DNA from: Butyrivibrio sp. Su6
GTDB lineage: Bacteria > Bacillota > Clostridia > Lachnospirales > Lachnospiraceae
Length of the DNA stretch: 64,000 nt
Direction of reading: 5' to 3'
NCBI RefSeq assembly: GCF_900108105.1
Contig: NZ_FNUR01000013.1
Span: forward strand, 54,543 to 118,542
The position numbers and the translations under genes were made by a program. Shown in pieces: positions 22,696 through 32,124 of the stretch; the stretch's first letter is position 1; every line of letters begins with the position of its first letter. The notes beneath the pieces were generated by a model. That model saw nothing but the letters and a program-made list of their open reading frames with translations, did not search any database and was not told where the DNA came from.

Positions 22696-22903
22696 TGTTG
22701 ATAAGTGTAAAACCTATTCTATTATACTATTTATGCGGCTTTTTTACAATTTTTTGATTGTTGAAAAGAAAAAATTTCATGTTGAAAATTAAAAAGTTAT
22801 AAACAAGCCAAATTTTAACAAATGAGTACTAGTTTTTCTTATCCACCCACAAATAACAGATAATCCTCTTTTAAATCACAACTAATCACCAAGGTTATCC
22901 ACA
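22696..22903. other. DnaA-box cluster in the dnaA-dnaN gap (second origin half)
   Basis: The 294-base gap holds TTATCCACA at 22895-22903 (perfect, plus strand), TTATCCACC at 22839-22847 and TGTTGATAA at 22696-22704 (each one mismatch). The gap is AT-rich throughout. In B. subtilis the origin is split on both sides of dnaA, and this looks like the same layout with a weaker second half. Box strength is judged by eye against TTATNCACA. Confidence 0.65.
22721..22749 (-). promoter_or_regulatory. Candidate dnaN promoter
   Basis: On the minus strand TTGTAA, 17 bases, TATAAT. The -10 is a perfect consensus. The start point would be about 95 bases before the dnaN ATG, with a near-match DnaA box just downstream of it. 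Confidence 0.65.
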
Positions 22904-22915
22904 TTTGTTTGTTAA

Positions 22916-24313
22916 TTAAAGTGATGGATTGATTTTTTTCATTATTATATCTATGTTTTTGTTGAGTTCATCATCAACAGTTATTTTCTTTTTAATCTTA
23001 TTTATTCCGTTCATAACTGTTGTGTGATCTTTTTTACCCAGAAGTTTTCCTATTTCTTCTAATGAAGAATCAGTATGTATTCTGCACAGGTACATTATTA
23101 TCTGACGTGGAAGAACAATATCTGAATTTCTCTTTTTGGAAAGGATATCCTCTTTTTTGGTCCCGTACTGTTCACAAACTGTGTCGATAATGAGCTGTGG
23201 TGTGATTACTTTTGATTTATCAGGGTAAATAATATCCTTGAGAGCTTCCATAGCGTTCTCTAATGTAACATCTACGTTGTTAAGTCGTGAATAAGCAATT
23301 ATCTTGTTATATGCACCTTCAAGCTCTCGAATATTTGATTTAATGTTTGTAGCAATGTAATCAATTACTTCATCATCGATGTTTTTGCCATAGTTTTCAG
23401 AGTTCTTTCTAAGGATGGCCATTCTGGTCTCATAGTCAGGTGACTGAATATCAGCTATAAGACCCATTTCAAATCTTGATCTGAATCTCTCTTCAAGTGT
23501 TTCCATCTCTTTAGGTGGTTTATCAGATGAAAGAATTATCTGTTTTCCAGCCTGATGAAGCTCGTTGAAAGTGTGGAAAAACTCTTCCTGTGTTGATTCT
23601 TTTCCTATAATAAACTGTACGTCATCGACCATAAGAACATCAACAGTTCTGTATTTTTCACGGAGTTTTGACATACTCTCTGTTTTACCACTTCTGATGG
23701 ATTCAATAACTTCATTAGTGAACTGTTCAGATGTTACATATAATACTTTAGCCCTGTGATCATGTTCCATAATGAAATGACCAATTGAATGCATAAGGTG
23801 AGTTTTTCCAAGACCAGGTCCACCATATAAGAAAAGAGGATTGTAGGAAATTCCTGGTGATTCAGCTACTGCAAGAGATGCAGAGTGGGCAAATTTGTTG
23901 TTGCTGCCTACTACGAAAGTATCAAATCTATATTTGGGATTGAGATTTGAATGCTCATAATTTGCATTGTTTTCATAGGCTCTTGCATTATTCTCGTCGT
24001 TTTCATTTTGAGTTTCTTCATTATTAATAATATCTTTGTTCAAAATGAAAGTTACGTCGATCATGAGTTCCAAAAACTCAGAGATCGTAACGCGAATAAA
24101 GTCCATGTAGTGATTGATTATGTACTGAAGTGCCATGGAATTATCGGATGGAATAAGAATTTTCACATTATTATCCTGAACACTATATACAGTTAAAGGA
24201 TCAATCCAGGTACGATATGATATTTCTGTAATACCGGATTCTATCTTTATTGTATGTTTAATCGACTCCCAATTATCTCTTAATTTTTCTGTGATTTCTT
24301 TAGATGATTGCAT
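22916..24313 (-). CDS. dnaA: Chromosomal replication initiator DnaA
   Basis: The 465-residue initiator opens oriC and loads the helicase. Domain III has Walker A GGPGLGKTHLMHSIG and Walker B VLMVDDVQFI; domain IV carries the DnaA signature KKDHTTVMNGINKI. The acidic Asn-rich linker near residues 95-125 is domain II. The ATG chosen has GGGAG 7 bases ahead; an ATG seven codons earlier has none. A DnaA box sits directly upstream of the promoter -35, so autoregulation is likely. Confidence 0.97.
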   Translation of the reverse strand: MQSSKEITEKLRDNWESIKHTIKIESGITEISYRTWIDPLTVYSVQDNNVKILIPSDNSMALQYIINHYMDFIRVTISEFLELMIDVTFILNKDIINNEETQNENDENNARAYENNANYEHSNLNPKYRFDTFVVGSNNKFAHSASLAVAESPGISYNPLFLYGGPGLGKTHLMHSIGHFIMEHDHRAKVLYVTSEQFTNEVIESIRSGKTESMSKLREKYRTVDVLMVDDVQFIIGKESTQEEFFHTFNELHQAGKQIILSSDKPPKEMETLEERFRSRFEMGLIADIQSPDYETRMAILRKNSENYGKNIDDEVIDYIATNIKSNIRELEGAYNKIIAYSRLNNVDVTLENAMEALKDIIYPDKSKVITPQLIIDTVCEQYGTKKEDILSKKRNSDIVLPRQIIMYLCRIHTDSSLEEIGKLLGKKDHTTVMNGINKIKKKITVDDELNKNIDIIMKKINPSL

Positions 24314-24351
24314 GAAAAAACTCCCAACAAGCATAATTTTAGACTTTAATT

Positions 24352-24380
24352 ATTGTATATTAAAAGGCTATAAATATCAA
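24352..24380 (-). promoter_or_regulatory. Candidate dnaA promoter
   Basis: On the minus strand TTGATA, 17 bases, TACAAT, with the start point about 30 bases before the dnaA ATG. A perfect DnaA box (24393-24401) lies just upstream of the -35, a usual place for DnaA autocontrol. Confidence 0.6.
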
Positions 24381-24392
24381 ACAAACTCAAAT

Positions 24393-24764
24393 TGTGGATA
24401 ACTTATTTCTAAAATTGATTATTTTTAGATACTTTTTTTCACTGTGGAAAAGTGTTCTGTTTTCCACGTGGAGCTATCTACACTTAGAATGCCCATAAAA
24501 TCACGGGTTTGAATAAAATATACCCAATTAATGTACTGGCTTATCCACAAATTTGAGGAAAATTGTGGATAAAATAGTTCAAAAATTAATAATCAACAGG
24601 TTGTCCACAAATTCAACATTTAGCTGTGGATAATTTTTTTTAATACTACATATTGTTTATATTTTTTTAGAAAAAAAATTAGTGATTTATTATATGATTT
24701 TGTGTCCATTAATGGCTTGACTTCGGCCTTTTTATTTTTTATAATTATAAAGATTTTTTCCACA
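24393..24764. other. oriC: Chromosomal replication origin oriC
   Basis: Between divergent dnaA and rpmH lie eight DnaA-box-like 9-mers. Perfect TTATCCACA copies are at 24541-24549 (plus) and 24393-24401, 24564-24572 and 24625-24633 (minus). One-base variants are at 24443-24451 (minus), 24460-24468, 24601-24609 and 24756-24764 (plus). Next to the box at 24625 the sequence 24634-24710 is nearly all A/T and is the best candidate for the unwinding element. Gene direction flips here: leftward genes on minus, rightward genes on plus, as expected at a bidirectional origin. Confidence 0.93.
24717..24745 (+). promoter_or_regulatory. rpmH operon promoter
   Basis: TTGACT, exactly 17 bases, TATAAT: a near-perfect housekeeping promoter. 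The start near 24752 gives a leader of about 100 bases. A DnaA box (24756-24764) lies just after the start point. Confidence 0.82.
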
Positions 24765-24854
24765 CTGGATAATTTTGAGATTGTTCATATAATGAATTTT
24801 CTCATTTGACGGACCTTTATAGGTTAGTTTGTATAAGAAGGAGGTGTTTCCAAT

Positions 24855-24989
24855 ATGAAGATGACATTCCAGCCTCATAAGCTTCAGAGAGCCAGAGTTC
24901 ACGGCTTCAGAGCAAGAATGGCTACAAAGGGCGGCAGAAAAGTACTCGCTGCTAGAAGAGCAAAGGGAAGAAAGAGATTATCTGCATGA
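24855..24989 (+). CDS. rpmH: 50S ribosomal protein L34
   Basis: A 44-residue, strongly basic protein. It begins [18 protein letters not shown] and ends [10 protein letters not shown], which is the full L34 family pattern. It is a structural protein of the large ribosomal subunit. AAGGAGGTG precedes the ATG by about 9 bases. It is the first gene of the rightward origin operon and is followed by a hairpin before rnpA, so its transcript can outnumber the downstream genes. Confidence 0.97.
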   Translation: MKMTFQPHKLQRARVHGFRARMATKGGRKVLAARRAKGRKRLSA

Positions 24990-24993
24990 TATT

Positions 24994-25023
24994 AAAGGCC
25001 GCAATTACTGTGGCCTTTTTTCT
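24994..25023 (+). terminator. Hairpin with T-run between rpmH and rnpA
   Basis: A 10-bp stem (AAAGGCCGCA / TGTGGCCTTT, one G-U pair), loop ATTAC, then TTTCTTC. It lies 4 bases past the rpmH stop, while rnpA starts 20 bases later with no room for a full promoter. It probably acts as a partial terminator setting the rpmH to rnpA ratio. Confidence 0.75.
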
Positions 25024-25043
25024 TCTTAATAAAAAAGGATAAT

Positions 25044-25397
25044 ATGATGCTTTTTTCAGAATCTATGAAAAAAACGAATGATTTCCTGAATGTTTATAGG
25101 AACGGAAAGAGTTACGCTGACAAAAATATTGTTATTTATGTGTGGAAAAATGAAGGTTCCAGAAATAAACTAGGGATTTCATGTAGTAAAAAAGTTGGGA
25201 ACAGTGTTGTAAGGCACAGATTTGCAAGACTTGTTCGAGAATCGTACCGACTACATGAAGATATATTCAATAGTGGTTTGGATATAGTAGTCGTGGCCAG
25301 GGCCTGTGCAAAAGATGCGAATTTTTTTGATATTGAGAAATCAGTATTAAGCCTGGCTGGGAAGGCCCGCATAATGAAAAATGGCGGTGATTTATGA
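25044..25397 (+). CDS. rnpA: Ribonuclease P protein component
   Basis: A 117-residue basic protein that helps RNase P RNA mature tRNA 5' ends. The RNR-type motif appears as [16 protein letters not shown], preceded by [22 protein letters not shown] lies 4 bases before this ATG and 7 before a second ATG one codon on, so the true start may be the next Met. It overlaps yidD by four bases. Confidence 0.95.
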   Translation: MMLFSESMKKTNDFLNVYRNGKSYADKNIVIYVWKNEGSRNKLGISCSKKVGNSVVRHRFARLVRESYRLHEDIFNSGLDIVVVARACAKDANFFDIEKSVLSLAGKARIMKNGGDL

Positions 25398-25603
25398 AAG
25401 AAATACTTATCTATTTAATTAAATTTTATAGGAAGTATCTGTCTCCATTAAAAAGAACAAAATGTCCATATATTCCTACATGTTCTGAATATGGACTAGA
25501 AGCAATAGAAAAATACGGAGCCCTTAAAGGGGGACTTTTGGCTGCATGGAGGATACTTAGATGTAATCCTTTCTCAAGCGGCGGATATGATCCGGTTCCG
25601 TAG
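25394..25603 (+). CDS. yidD: Membrane protein insertion efficiency factor YidD
   Basis: A 69-residue protein with the family signature [43 protein letters not shown]. It lies on the inner membrane face and assists YidC-dependent insertion. The ATG overlaps the rnpA stop (ATGA). A strong ribosome site for yidC follows 10 bases later. Confidence 0.96.
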   Translation: MKEILIYLIKFYRKYLSPLKRTKCPYIPTCSEYGLEAIEKYGALKGGLLAAWRILRCNPFSSGGYDPVP

Positions 25604-25622
25604 GCTTTAGAGGAGGTCAATT

Positions 25623-26936
25623 TTGACGGGAGCATTTTTTTTAACCCCTTATCAGGGTAAGATAGTAGGGCCTGTAGCTTGGGTATTGGGACACATCATG
25701 AATGGTATTTTCAATATTTTAAATGCCATCGGTATTCCAAACATTGGTCTTGCTATTATCATTTTCACTTTAGTTATCTATTTATGTCTTTTACCACTTA
25801 CATACAAGCAGCAGAAATTTTCCAAACTTCAGTCTAAAATGAGTCCTGAACTTAAGGCTATACAGGCTAAGTATAAAGGAAAAAAAGACAACGATTCTAT
25901 GCTTGCTATGCAGGAGGAAACAAAAGAGCTTTATGCAAAGTATGGTGTTTCTCAGACTGGTAGCTGTCTTCAGCTTATAATCCAGATGCCTATTTTGTTT
26001 GCTCTTTATCGTGTTATTTATTCTATTCCAGCATATGTTACTATTGTTAAAAATGCGTTTTATCCACTTGTTGAGCAGTTACGTAATACTGATGGAGCTG
26101 TTGCTTTTATTCAGGAAACTTTATCAAGTGCCAAGAACTACTCAGGTCAGTTTAACAACGAGTTATTCACATCAGGTGATCCGACTTATGTGGAAAACAC
26201 ATTGGTTGATGTTCTTAATAAAGCATCAACAGCTGATTGGGATGCACTTACTTCTAATTTTGGAAGCTTAGCTGATTCTATTAATAGTACACATGCACAG
26301 CTGAATCAGTTTAACTCTTTCCTTGGACTTAACATTGGTGATTCACCTATGTACATGGTTCAGACTGCTTTTGCAAACAAGAACTTCATTCTTCTTATTG
26401 GTGGAATTATTGTTCCTGTTCTTGCAGCCCTTACTCAGTGGATCAACACAAAGCTTATGCCTCAGCAGACTGACAATAATGGAAAAATCGATCCTGATGA
26501 TCCAGCAGCTCAAATGCAGCAGTCTATGAAGACTATGAACATTATGATGCCTCTGATGTCAGCATTTTTCTGTTTCAATCTTCCTGCAGGTATGGGTCTT
26601 TATTGGATTGCCGGTGCTGTAGTTAGATCAATTCAGCAGATCGTTATCAACAAACATATCGATAAGATTGATATCGATGCTGAAATTGCAAAGAATACTG
26701 AGAAATATAAGCAGAAGATGGAGAAGATGAAATCTACTCCTCAGATGAACAGATATGCTAACATGTCTACAAGAAATATTAGTTCTAGCGCTAATACTTC
26801 TGTGAAGTCTGATTCTGAAAAAGAAAAGCAGCTTGAGGATGTAAGAGCTAAGTTTAATGGTAAGGAAATTCGTAAGGATTCACTTCTTGCCAAAGCCAAT
26901 ATGGTTAAAGAGTTCAACGAAAAAAATAATAAATAA
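25623..26936 (+). CDS. yidC: Membrane protein insertase YidC/Oxa1
   Basis: A 437-residue insertase starting at TTG with GGAGG 6 bases ahead. The core includes GLAIIIFTLVIYLCLLPLTYKQQKF, a charged cytoplasmic coiled segment (about 65-100), GSCLQLIIQMPILFALYRVI and the late IMMPLMSAFFCFNLPAGMGLYWIAG. There is no lipobox, unlike many Gram-positive YidC1 proteins. Between the second and third core helices is a long hydrophilic outside loop (about residues 145-235), and a basic tail follows the last helix. It makes the protein much longer than B. subtilis SpoIIIJ. Confidence 0.95.
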   Translation: MTGAFFLTPYQGKIVGPVAWVLGHIMNGIFNILNAIGIPNIGLAIIIFTLVIYLCLLPLTYKQQKFSKLQSKMSPELKAIQAKYKGKKDNDSMLAMQEETKELYAKYGVSQTGSCLQLIIQMPILFALYRVIYSIPAYVTIVKNAFYPLVEQLRNTDGAVAFIQETLSSAKNYSGQFNNELFTSGDPTYVENTLVDVLNKASTADWDALTSNFGSLADSINSTHAQLNQFNSFLGLNIGDSPMYMVQTAFANKNFILLIGGIIVPVLAALTQWINTKLMPQQTDNNGKIDPDDPAAQMQQSMKTMNIMMPLMSAFFCFNLPAGMGLYWIAGAVVRSIQQIVINKHIDKIDIDAEIAKNTEKYKQKMEKMKSTPQMNRYANMSTRNISSSANTSVKSDSEKEKQLEDVRAKFNGKEIRKDSLLAKANMVKEFNEKNNK

Positions 26937-26963
26937 ATAAGATTTCCTTATGTGGAGGATAAA

Positions 26964-27695
26964 ATGGAATACAGAGAGTTTAGCGCAAAGAATGTTGATG
27001 ATGCTATTACAGAAGCTTGCGAAACATTTACAGTTACCAGTGATAAACTTGATTATGAAGTTATTTCCGCTGGTTCAACAGGATTTCTTGGTATCAATTC
27101 CAAGCCTGCAGTTATAAAAGCAAGAGTAAAAGAAGAGAAAGAAGTCTCAGAAGTAAAGACAGAAGAAGTTGTTGAAACAAAAAAAGCTCCTGAGAAAAAA
27201 GCTGAAGAAGTTAAAGTTAACAATGCATCTGTTGATAGTGATGATCTTTGCAATAAGGCTAATGAATTCTTAAAAGAAGTATTCGAAGCCATGAAAATGG
27301 AAGTTAATGTTGAGACTAAGTTTAATCAGCAGGATAAGATCCTTGATGTTGAGTTAAATGGACCTGAAATGGGGGTTCTCATTGGTAAGAGAGGTCAGAC
27401 ACTTGATTCTTTACAGTATCTTATTTCCCTTGTTGTTAACAGAGGACAGGCTGATTACATTCATGTAAAAGTTGATACAGAAAACTACCGTGAAAGAAGA
27501 AAAGCTACTCTTGAAAATCTTGCTAAGAATATTTCTTATAAGGTTAGAAAGTCAAGACAGTCAGTTGCTCTTGAACCTATGAATCCTTATGAAAGAAGAA
27601 TTATTCATTCAGCTCTTCAGAATGACAGATATGTTACAACACATAGTGAAGGTGAAGAACCATTTAGAAGAGTAGTAGTTACTTTAAAGAAATAA
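26964..27695 (+). CDS. jag: RNA-binding protein Jag/KhpB
   Basis: A 243-residue protein with three parts: an N-terminal Jag domain (EYREFSAKNVDDAITEACETF), a charged Lys/Glu/Val linker (about 55-95), a KH domain with the loop IGKRGQTLDSLQYL, and a C-terminal R3H domain (ENYRERRKATLENLA, then NPYERRIIHSAL). It binds RNA and is linked to cell elongation and division in other Firmicutes. The ATG at which GGAGG lies 5 bases ahead is used; a GTG four codons earlier is within that ribosome site. Confidence 0.94.
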   Translation: MEYREFSAKNVDDAITEACETFTVTSDKLDYEVISAGSTGFLGINSKPAVIKARVKEEKEVSEVKTEEVVETKKAPEKKAEEVKVNNASVDSDDLCNKANEFLKEVFEAMKMEVNVETKFNQQDKILDVELNGPEMGVLIGKRGQTLDSLQYLISLVVNRGQADYIHVKVDTENYRERRKATLENLAKNISYKVRKSRQSVALEPMNPYERRIIHSALQNDRYVTTHSEGEEPFRRVVVTLKK

Positions 27696-27704
27696 TGTTA
27701 ATCA

Positions 27705-27744
27705 AATACCCCTTGGACAATTTGTTCCTTGGGGTATTATTTAA
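27705..27744 (+). terminator. Possible terminator or attenuator between jag and mnmE
   Basis: Arms AATACCCC / GGGGTATT extend through GGA / TCC with two mismatches around an 8-base loop, followed by a short ATTTAAG. The T-run is weak, and mnmE starts 20 bases later, so it likely gives partial termination. Confidence 0.5.
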
Positions 27745-27763
27745 GTAAGTGAGAGGACTTCAT

Positions 27764-29185
27764 ATGTCTACTGTACTTAATAATTTTAGTAATGATACTA
27801 TTTGTGCTATTGCAACTGCTATGTCTGATGCCGGTATTGGTATTATCAGAGTTAGTGGAAATGATGCAGTTTCAATATGCGATAAAATCTATATTTCAGC
27901 TAATAAGGAACACACACTTATTAACCACAATCCCAATTCAATTCGTTTTGGATATATTTGTGATGATTCTAAAATCATAGATGAAGTCATGATTTCTTAT
28001 ATGAAGGCTCCCCATAGTTATACAAAAGAAGATGTTATAGAAATCAATTCACATGGTGGAATGCTGGTGATGAATGAAATCTTACAACTTTTATTGAAAA
28101 ATGGTTGTAGATTAGCTGAACCAGGTGAATTTACAAAGAGAGCTTTTTTGAATGGTCGTATTGACCTGACAAAAGCAGAAGCTATCATGGATGTTATCAG
28201 CGCTCAGAATAATTTTGCACTTGAGAGTTCCAGGTCACAGCTTCAGGGAAAAGTTTATTCTAAGATAAAAGAGCTTAGAGAAAAGATTCTTTATCAGATG
28301 GCATTTATTGAATCTGCTTTGGATGATCCTGAGAATTATGATCTTACAGGTTTTCCTGAAATATTAAGAGGAATAATCGAATCTGTTAATTCAGAAATTA
28401 GCTTTTTGATCAATACTGCAGATGAAGGTAAGATCAGAAAAGATGGAATAAAAACAGTAATTGTTGGTAAACCTAATGCTGGTAAGTCATCTCTTTTGAA
28501 CACTTTAACAGGAGATGAGAGAGCAATAGTTACTGATATTGCCGGTACAACAAGAGATATTATTGAAGAGACCGTTAGGCTCGGGGATATTGTTCTTCAT
28601 GTTATTGATACTGCCGGTATCAGAGATACAGATGATGTTATAGAAAAAATTGGCGTTGATAAAGCCAAAAGTAAAGTGAGTGAAGCGGATCTTGTATTAT
28701 ATATATTAGATTCTACTTCAGCTCTTGATGATGAGGATAAACAGATCATTGATCTTTGCAAAGATAAAAAGACCATTGTTCTATTAAATAAAAACGATCT
28801 TTCTGATAATATTAAAATAACAGAAGATATCCTTCGTATGCAATTTTCAGAGTATAAAACTGATAAATTACCTGTTATTAGTACCTCAATGCTTAAAGGA
28901 AACGGCATTCAGGAATTAAAGGAAGCTGTTGCTGATCTTTTTTTGAATGGCGATATTGTTCCTAAACAGGAATTGTATATTACGAACTTGAGACATAAGT
29001 CTTTATTAAAGGAAGCTTATGATAGTTTATTGCTTGTAATTGATAGTATTGATAAAGATCTTTCTGAGGATTTTTACAATGTAGATCTTACAAACGCATA
29101 TGCTGCACTTGGTGAAATAATTGGTGAAGAAGTTGGAGATGATCTGGTTGAAGAAATCTTCTCTAAGTTCTGTATGGGTAAATAA
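27764..29185 (+). CDS. mnmE: tRNA uridine-5-carboxymethylaminomethyl(34) synthesis GTPase MnmE
   Basis: A 473-residue GTPase that with MnmG modifies wobble U34 of tRNAs. An N-terminal folate-binding domain is followed by the G domain: GKPNAGKSSLLN, the DTAGIRDTDD switch and NKND. It ends in FCMGK, the C-terminal Cys motif needed for catalysis. GAGAGG lies 7 bases before the chosen ATG; a possible start five codons earlier lacks a site. mnmG starts 3 bases after the stop. Confidence 0.97.
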   Translation: MSTVLNNFSNDTICAIATAMSDAGIGIIRVSGNDAVSICDKIYISANKEHTLINHNPNSIRFGYICDDSKIIDEVMISYMKAPHSYTKEDVIEINSHGGMLVMNEILQLLLKNGCRLAEPGEFTKRAFLNGRIDLTKAEAIMDVISAQNNFALESSRSQLQGKVYSKIKELREKILYQMAFIESALDDPENYDLTGFPEILRGIIESVNSEISFLINTADEGKIRKDGIKTVIVGKPNAGKSSLLNTLTGDERAIVTDIAGTTRDIIEETVRLGDIVLHVIDTAGIRDTDDVIEKIGVDKAKSKVSEADLVLYILDSTSALDDEDKQIIDLCKDKKTIVLLNKNDLSDNIKITEDILRMQFSEYKTDKLPVISTSMLKGNGIQELKEAVADLFLNGDIVPKQELYITNLRHKSLLKEAYDSLLLVIDSIDKDLSEDFYNVDLTNAYAALGEIIGEEVGDDLVEEIFSKFCMGK

Positions 29186-29188
29186 TTT

Positions 29189-31105
29189 ATGATAGATATT
29201 CGAGAAAAATATGATGTAATTGTTATTGGTGCTGGTCATGCAGGATGTGAAGCTGCTCTTGCTTCTAGCAGGCTTGGTCTTAATACTATTATCTTTACAA
29301 TGAGCGCTGATAATATTGCATTCATGCCATGTAATCCACATATTGGTGGATCTTCAAAAGGACATTTGGTAAGAGAGATTGATGCTCTTGGTGGAGAAAT
29401 GGGAAAAAATATTGATAAGACATTTCTTCAGTCAAAAATGCTTAATACTTCAAAGGGACCTGCTGTACATTCTCTTAGATGTCAGGCAGATAAGATGGAG
29501 TACTCCAAAGAAATGAGAAAAGTGCTTGAAGCTCAGGATAATCTTACAATCAAGCAGGCAGAAGTCTCAGAGATACTTTTTGAAGAGTATAACGATGATG
29601 GTTATAAAAAGAAAATTACCGGAGTTAAGATTTTTTCCGGAATGATATATGAAGCAAAAGCAGTTATTCTTTGCACCGGGACTTATCTAAAAAGTAGATG
29701 TCTTACAGGTGAGTCCATCACTTATAGTGGACCCAATGGTCTTTTGCCTTCTAATTATTTGTCTGAGTCACTTATTAATGCAGGCATTTTACTTAGAAGA
29801 TTTAAGACAGGAACACCTGCTCGTATGGATGGTCGTACTATTGATTATTCAAAGATGTCTGAACAGTTTGGTGATGATCCGGTTGTTCCTTTTTCTTTTG
29901 ATACAGACGCTGCAGATGTTCAAAAGCCACAGGTTTCATGCTGGTTGACATATACCAATGAAAAAACACATGAAATAATACGAAATAACATTGATAGATC
30001 GCCAATTTATGCAGGCATTATTGAGGGAATTGGCCCCAGATACTGTCCATCAATTGAGGATAAAGTTGTTAAGTTCCCTGATCATGAAAGGCATCAGGTA
30101 TTTGTTGAACCTGAAGGAACATATACAAATGAAATGTACATTGATGGTATGTCTTCATCTCTACCTGAAGATGTTCAGCTTGCTATGTATAGAACAGTTC
30201 CTGGTTTGGAAAATTGTAAGATAGTAAAGAATGCATATGCTATTGAATATGATTGTCTTTGTCCAGGGCAACTTTCTCCTTATCTGGAAATAAAGGAAGT
30301 TAGAGGTTTGTTCAGTGCCGGACAGTTTAATGGAAGCAGTGGATATGAAGAAGCAGCTGCTCAAGGTCTTTATGCCGGAATCAACGCATCAATGCAAATT
30401 CTTGGAAAGCCTTATCTGACTATCGATAGATCCGAAGGATATATTGGAGTTCTTGTTGATGATCTTGTAACAAAAGAGAATCTTGAGCCATATAGAATGA
30501 TGACTTCTCGTGCAGAATACAGATTACTTTTGAGACAGGATAACGCTGATATCAGACTTCGTAAAAAGGGCTATGATATTGGACTGATTGATCAGACTAG
30601 ATATGACAAGTTAGTTTCAAAAATTGAAGCCATAGAAAATGAAGTTAAGAGATTAAAAAATACTGTCGTTGGTGCTAACAGTAAAATGCAGGCTTTCATG
30701 GAGAAGAATGGAAGCTCACCTTTAAAGACAGCAACTTCATTGGCTGAACTTATTTGCAGACCAGAATTTTCATATGAAACAATTGCTGAGATTGATACTG
30801 ATAGAAAAGAACTTCCTTCAGATGTTATTGAACAGGTAGAAATAACTATTAGATATGAAGGTTATATTAATAGACAGGAAAGACAGGTAGAGCAGTTTAA
30901 GAAACTTGAAAAGAAATTAATTCCTGTTGATATTGATTACAATGATGTTGGTAGCCTTAGATTAGAAGCCAGACAAAAACTAGAAAAGTTCAGACCAACA
31001 AATATTGGTCAGGCTTCTAGAATTGGTGGAGTTAATCCTGCTGATATATCTGTGTTACTTATTTATCTTGATTCATTGTATAGAGGTAATAAGGATGAGA
31101 ACTAA
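29189..31105 (+). CDS. mnmG: tRNA uridine-5-carboxymethylaminomethyl(34) synthesis enzyme MnmG
   Basis: A 638-residue FAD enzyme, the partner of MnmE. The FAD loop is [14 protein letters not shown], with [25 protein letters not shown] and [12 protein letters not shown] as family signatures. [21 protein letters not shown] is the second conserved block. The C-terminal helical domain is present to its usual end. No clear ribosome site exists, so its translation probably depends on mnmE. Confidence 0.97.
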   Translation: MIDIREKYDVIVIGAGHAGCEAALASSRLGLNTIIFTMSADNIAFMPCNPHIGGSSKGHLVREIDALGGEMGKNIDKTFLQSKMLNTSKGPAVHSLRCQADKMEYSKEMRKVLEAQDNLTIKQAEVSEILFEEYNDDGYKKKITGVKIFSGMIYEAKAVILCTGTYLKSRCLTGESITYSGPNGLLPSNYLSESLINAGILLRRFKTGTPARMDGRTIDYSKMSEQFGDDPVVPFSFDTDAADVQKPQVSCWLTYTNEKTHEIIRNNIDRSPIYAGIIEGIGPRYCPSIEDKVVKFPDHERHQVFVEPEGTYTNEMYIDGMSSSLPEDVQLAMYRTVPGLENCKIVKNAYAIEYDCLCPGQLSPYLEIKEVRGLFSAGQFNGSSGYEEAAAQGLYAGINASMQILGKPYLTIDRSEGYIGVLVDDLVTKENLEPYRMMTSRAEYRLLLRQDNADIRLRKKGYDIGLIDQTRYDKLVSKIEAIENEVKRLKNTVVGANSKMQAFMEKNGSSPLKTATSLAELICRPEFSYETIAEIDTDRKELPSDVIEQVEITIRYEGYINRQERQVEQFKKLEKKLIPVDIDYNDVGSLRLEARQKLEKFRPTNIGQASRIGGVNPADISVLLIYLDSLYRGNKDEN

Positions 31106-31832
31106 ATATAAAAATATGATAGATGATTTCAGTTCATATGGAATTGATTTATCTGATAGACAACTAGAGCAGTTTAATACATATTATGAACTGCTTATCA
31201 AATGGAATGAAGTTATGAATCTTACAGCTATCACAGATTTTGATGATGTATGTAAGCTTCATTTTGTTGATAGTATTTCTGCTTGCCAATATTTTGATTT
31301 TAGTTCCAAAAATTATTCATTAATTGATATAGGTACTGGAGCAGGATTTCCTGGTATACCATTAAAGATAGTTTTTCCTAATCTTAATATTACATTGTTG
31401 GATTCTTTGAATAAACGATTGAATTTTTTAAATGAAGTTATTGATACATTAGAACTTAACGAAAAAGGTTCAATCAAGACACTTCATGGAAGAGCAGAAG
31501 ATTATTCACAGCCAAAGGAAGGTTCACTTAGAGAGACATTTGATATTGCAGTTTCAAGAGCAGTTGCAAATATGTCTACCCTTTCAGAGTATTGTCTCCC
31601 TTATGTAAAAGTTGGCGGATGTTTTATTGCTTATAAAAGTGAAAAAGCATCTGAAGAATTAGAACATGCAAAAGGAGCAATTCATCTCTTAGGAGGAAAG
31701 CTTTTAAGCTCTAATGAATTTCTTTTACCTGGAACTGATGTGAGTAGAACCACCTGTATAGTTAATAAGAAAGAAAATACTTCAAAGAAATATCCTCGCA
31801 AAGCAGGTACTCCTTCAAAACAACCTCTATAA
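31095..31832 (+). CDS. rsmG: 16S rRNA (guanine(527)-N7)-methyltransferase RsmG
   Basis: A 245-residue SAM-dependent methyltransferase. The SAM loop [15 protein letters not shown] and the following [12 protein letters not shown] are intact, and [16 protein letters not shown] is the family motif. GAGGTAATAAGG precedes the ATG, which lies within the end of mnmG (11 bases overlap). The last 20 residues are Lys-rich. Confidence 0.96.
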   Translation: MRTKYKNMIDDFSSYGIDLSDRQLEQFNTYYELLIKWNEVMNLTAITDFDDVCKLHFVDSISACQYFDFSSKNYSLIDIGTGAGFPGIPLKIVFPNLNITLLDSLNKRLNFLNEVIDTLELNEKGSIKTLHGRAEDYSQPKEGSLRETFDIAVSRAVANMSTLSEYCLPYVKVGGCFIAYKSEKASEELEHAKGAIHLLGGKLLSSNEFLLPGTDVSRTTCIVNKKENTSKKYPRKAGTPSKQPL

Positions 31833-31858
31833 TAGATGTTGTGGTTTTATTATTTTTG
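31820..31858 (+). terminator. Weak candidate terminator after rsmG
   Basis: ACAAC / GTTGT and TCTA / TAGA arms with one mismatch span the rsmG stop and are followed by GGTTTTATTATTTTTG. The tight loop makes this tentative. Confidence 0.4.
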
Positions 31859-31866
31859 TTAATCAA

Positions 31867-31882
31867 TGTTTCACGTGAAACA
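31867..31882. other. parS: parS centromere site 1
   Basis: TGTTTCACGTGAAACA, a perfect 16-bp palindrome identical to the B. subtilis parS consensus, bound by ParB. It lies about 250 bases upstream of parA. Confidence 0.96.
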
Positions 31883-31915
31883 TTACAATTAACTACAATT
31901 ATTAATACAAAAAAT

Positions 31916-31931
31916 TGTTTCACGTGAAACA
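31916..31931. other. parS: parS centromere site 2
   Basis: A second perfect copy of the 16-bp palindrome, centre-to-centre 49 bases from the first. Two half-site-like GTGAAAC copies follow at 31961 and 31993 at similar spacing, looking like decayed sites. Confidence 0.96.
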
Positions 31932-32071
31932 TATAAACCCAAGATATTGTAATTATAATCGTGAAACATTATTATTAAGATAAAATTGTATTGTGAAACC
32001 GTACAATTTCAAACACTATATCTTGATTTATAAAAATAATTAGTGATAAAGATGAAATGTATTAAACCACA

Positions 32072-32101
32072 TTGAAGAATTGATGTTATACTTAATATAG
32101 T
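32072..32101 (+). promoter_or_regulatory. Candidate parA promoter
   Basis: TTGAAG, 18 bases, TATAGT. The start point near 32108 leaves only a short leader before the AGGAGG ribosome site. Confidence 0.55.
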
Positions 32102-32124
32102 GTGTTTTGAAAATAGGAGGAAAA

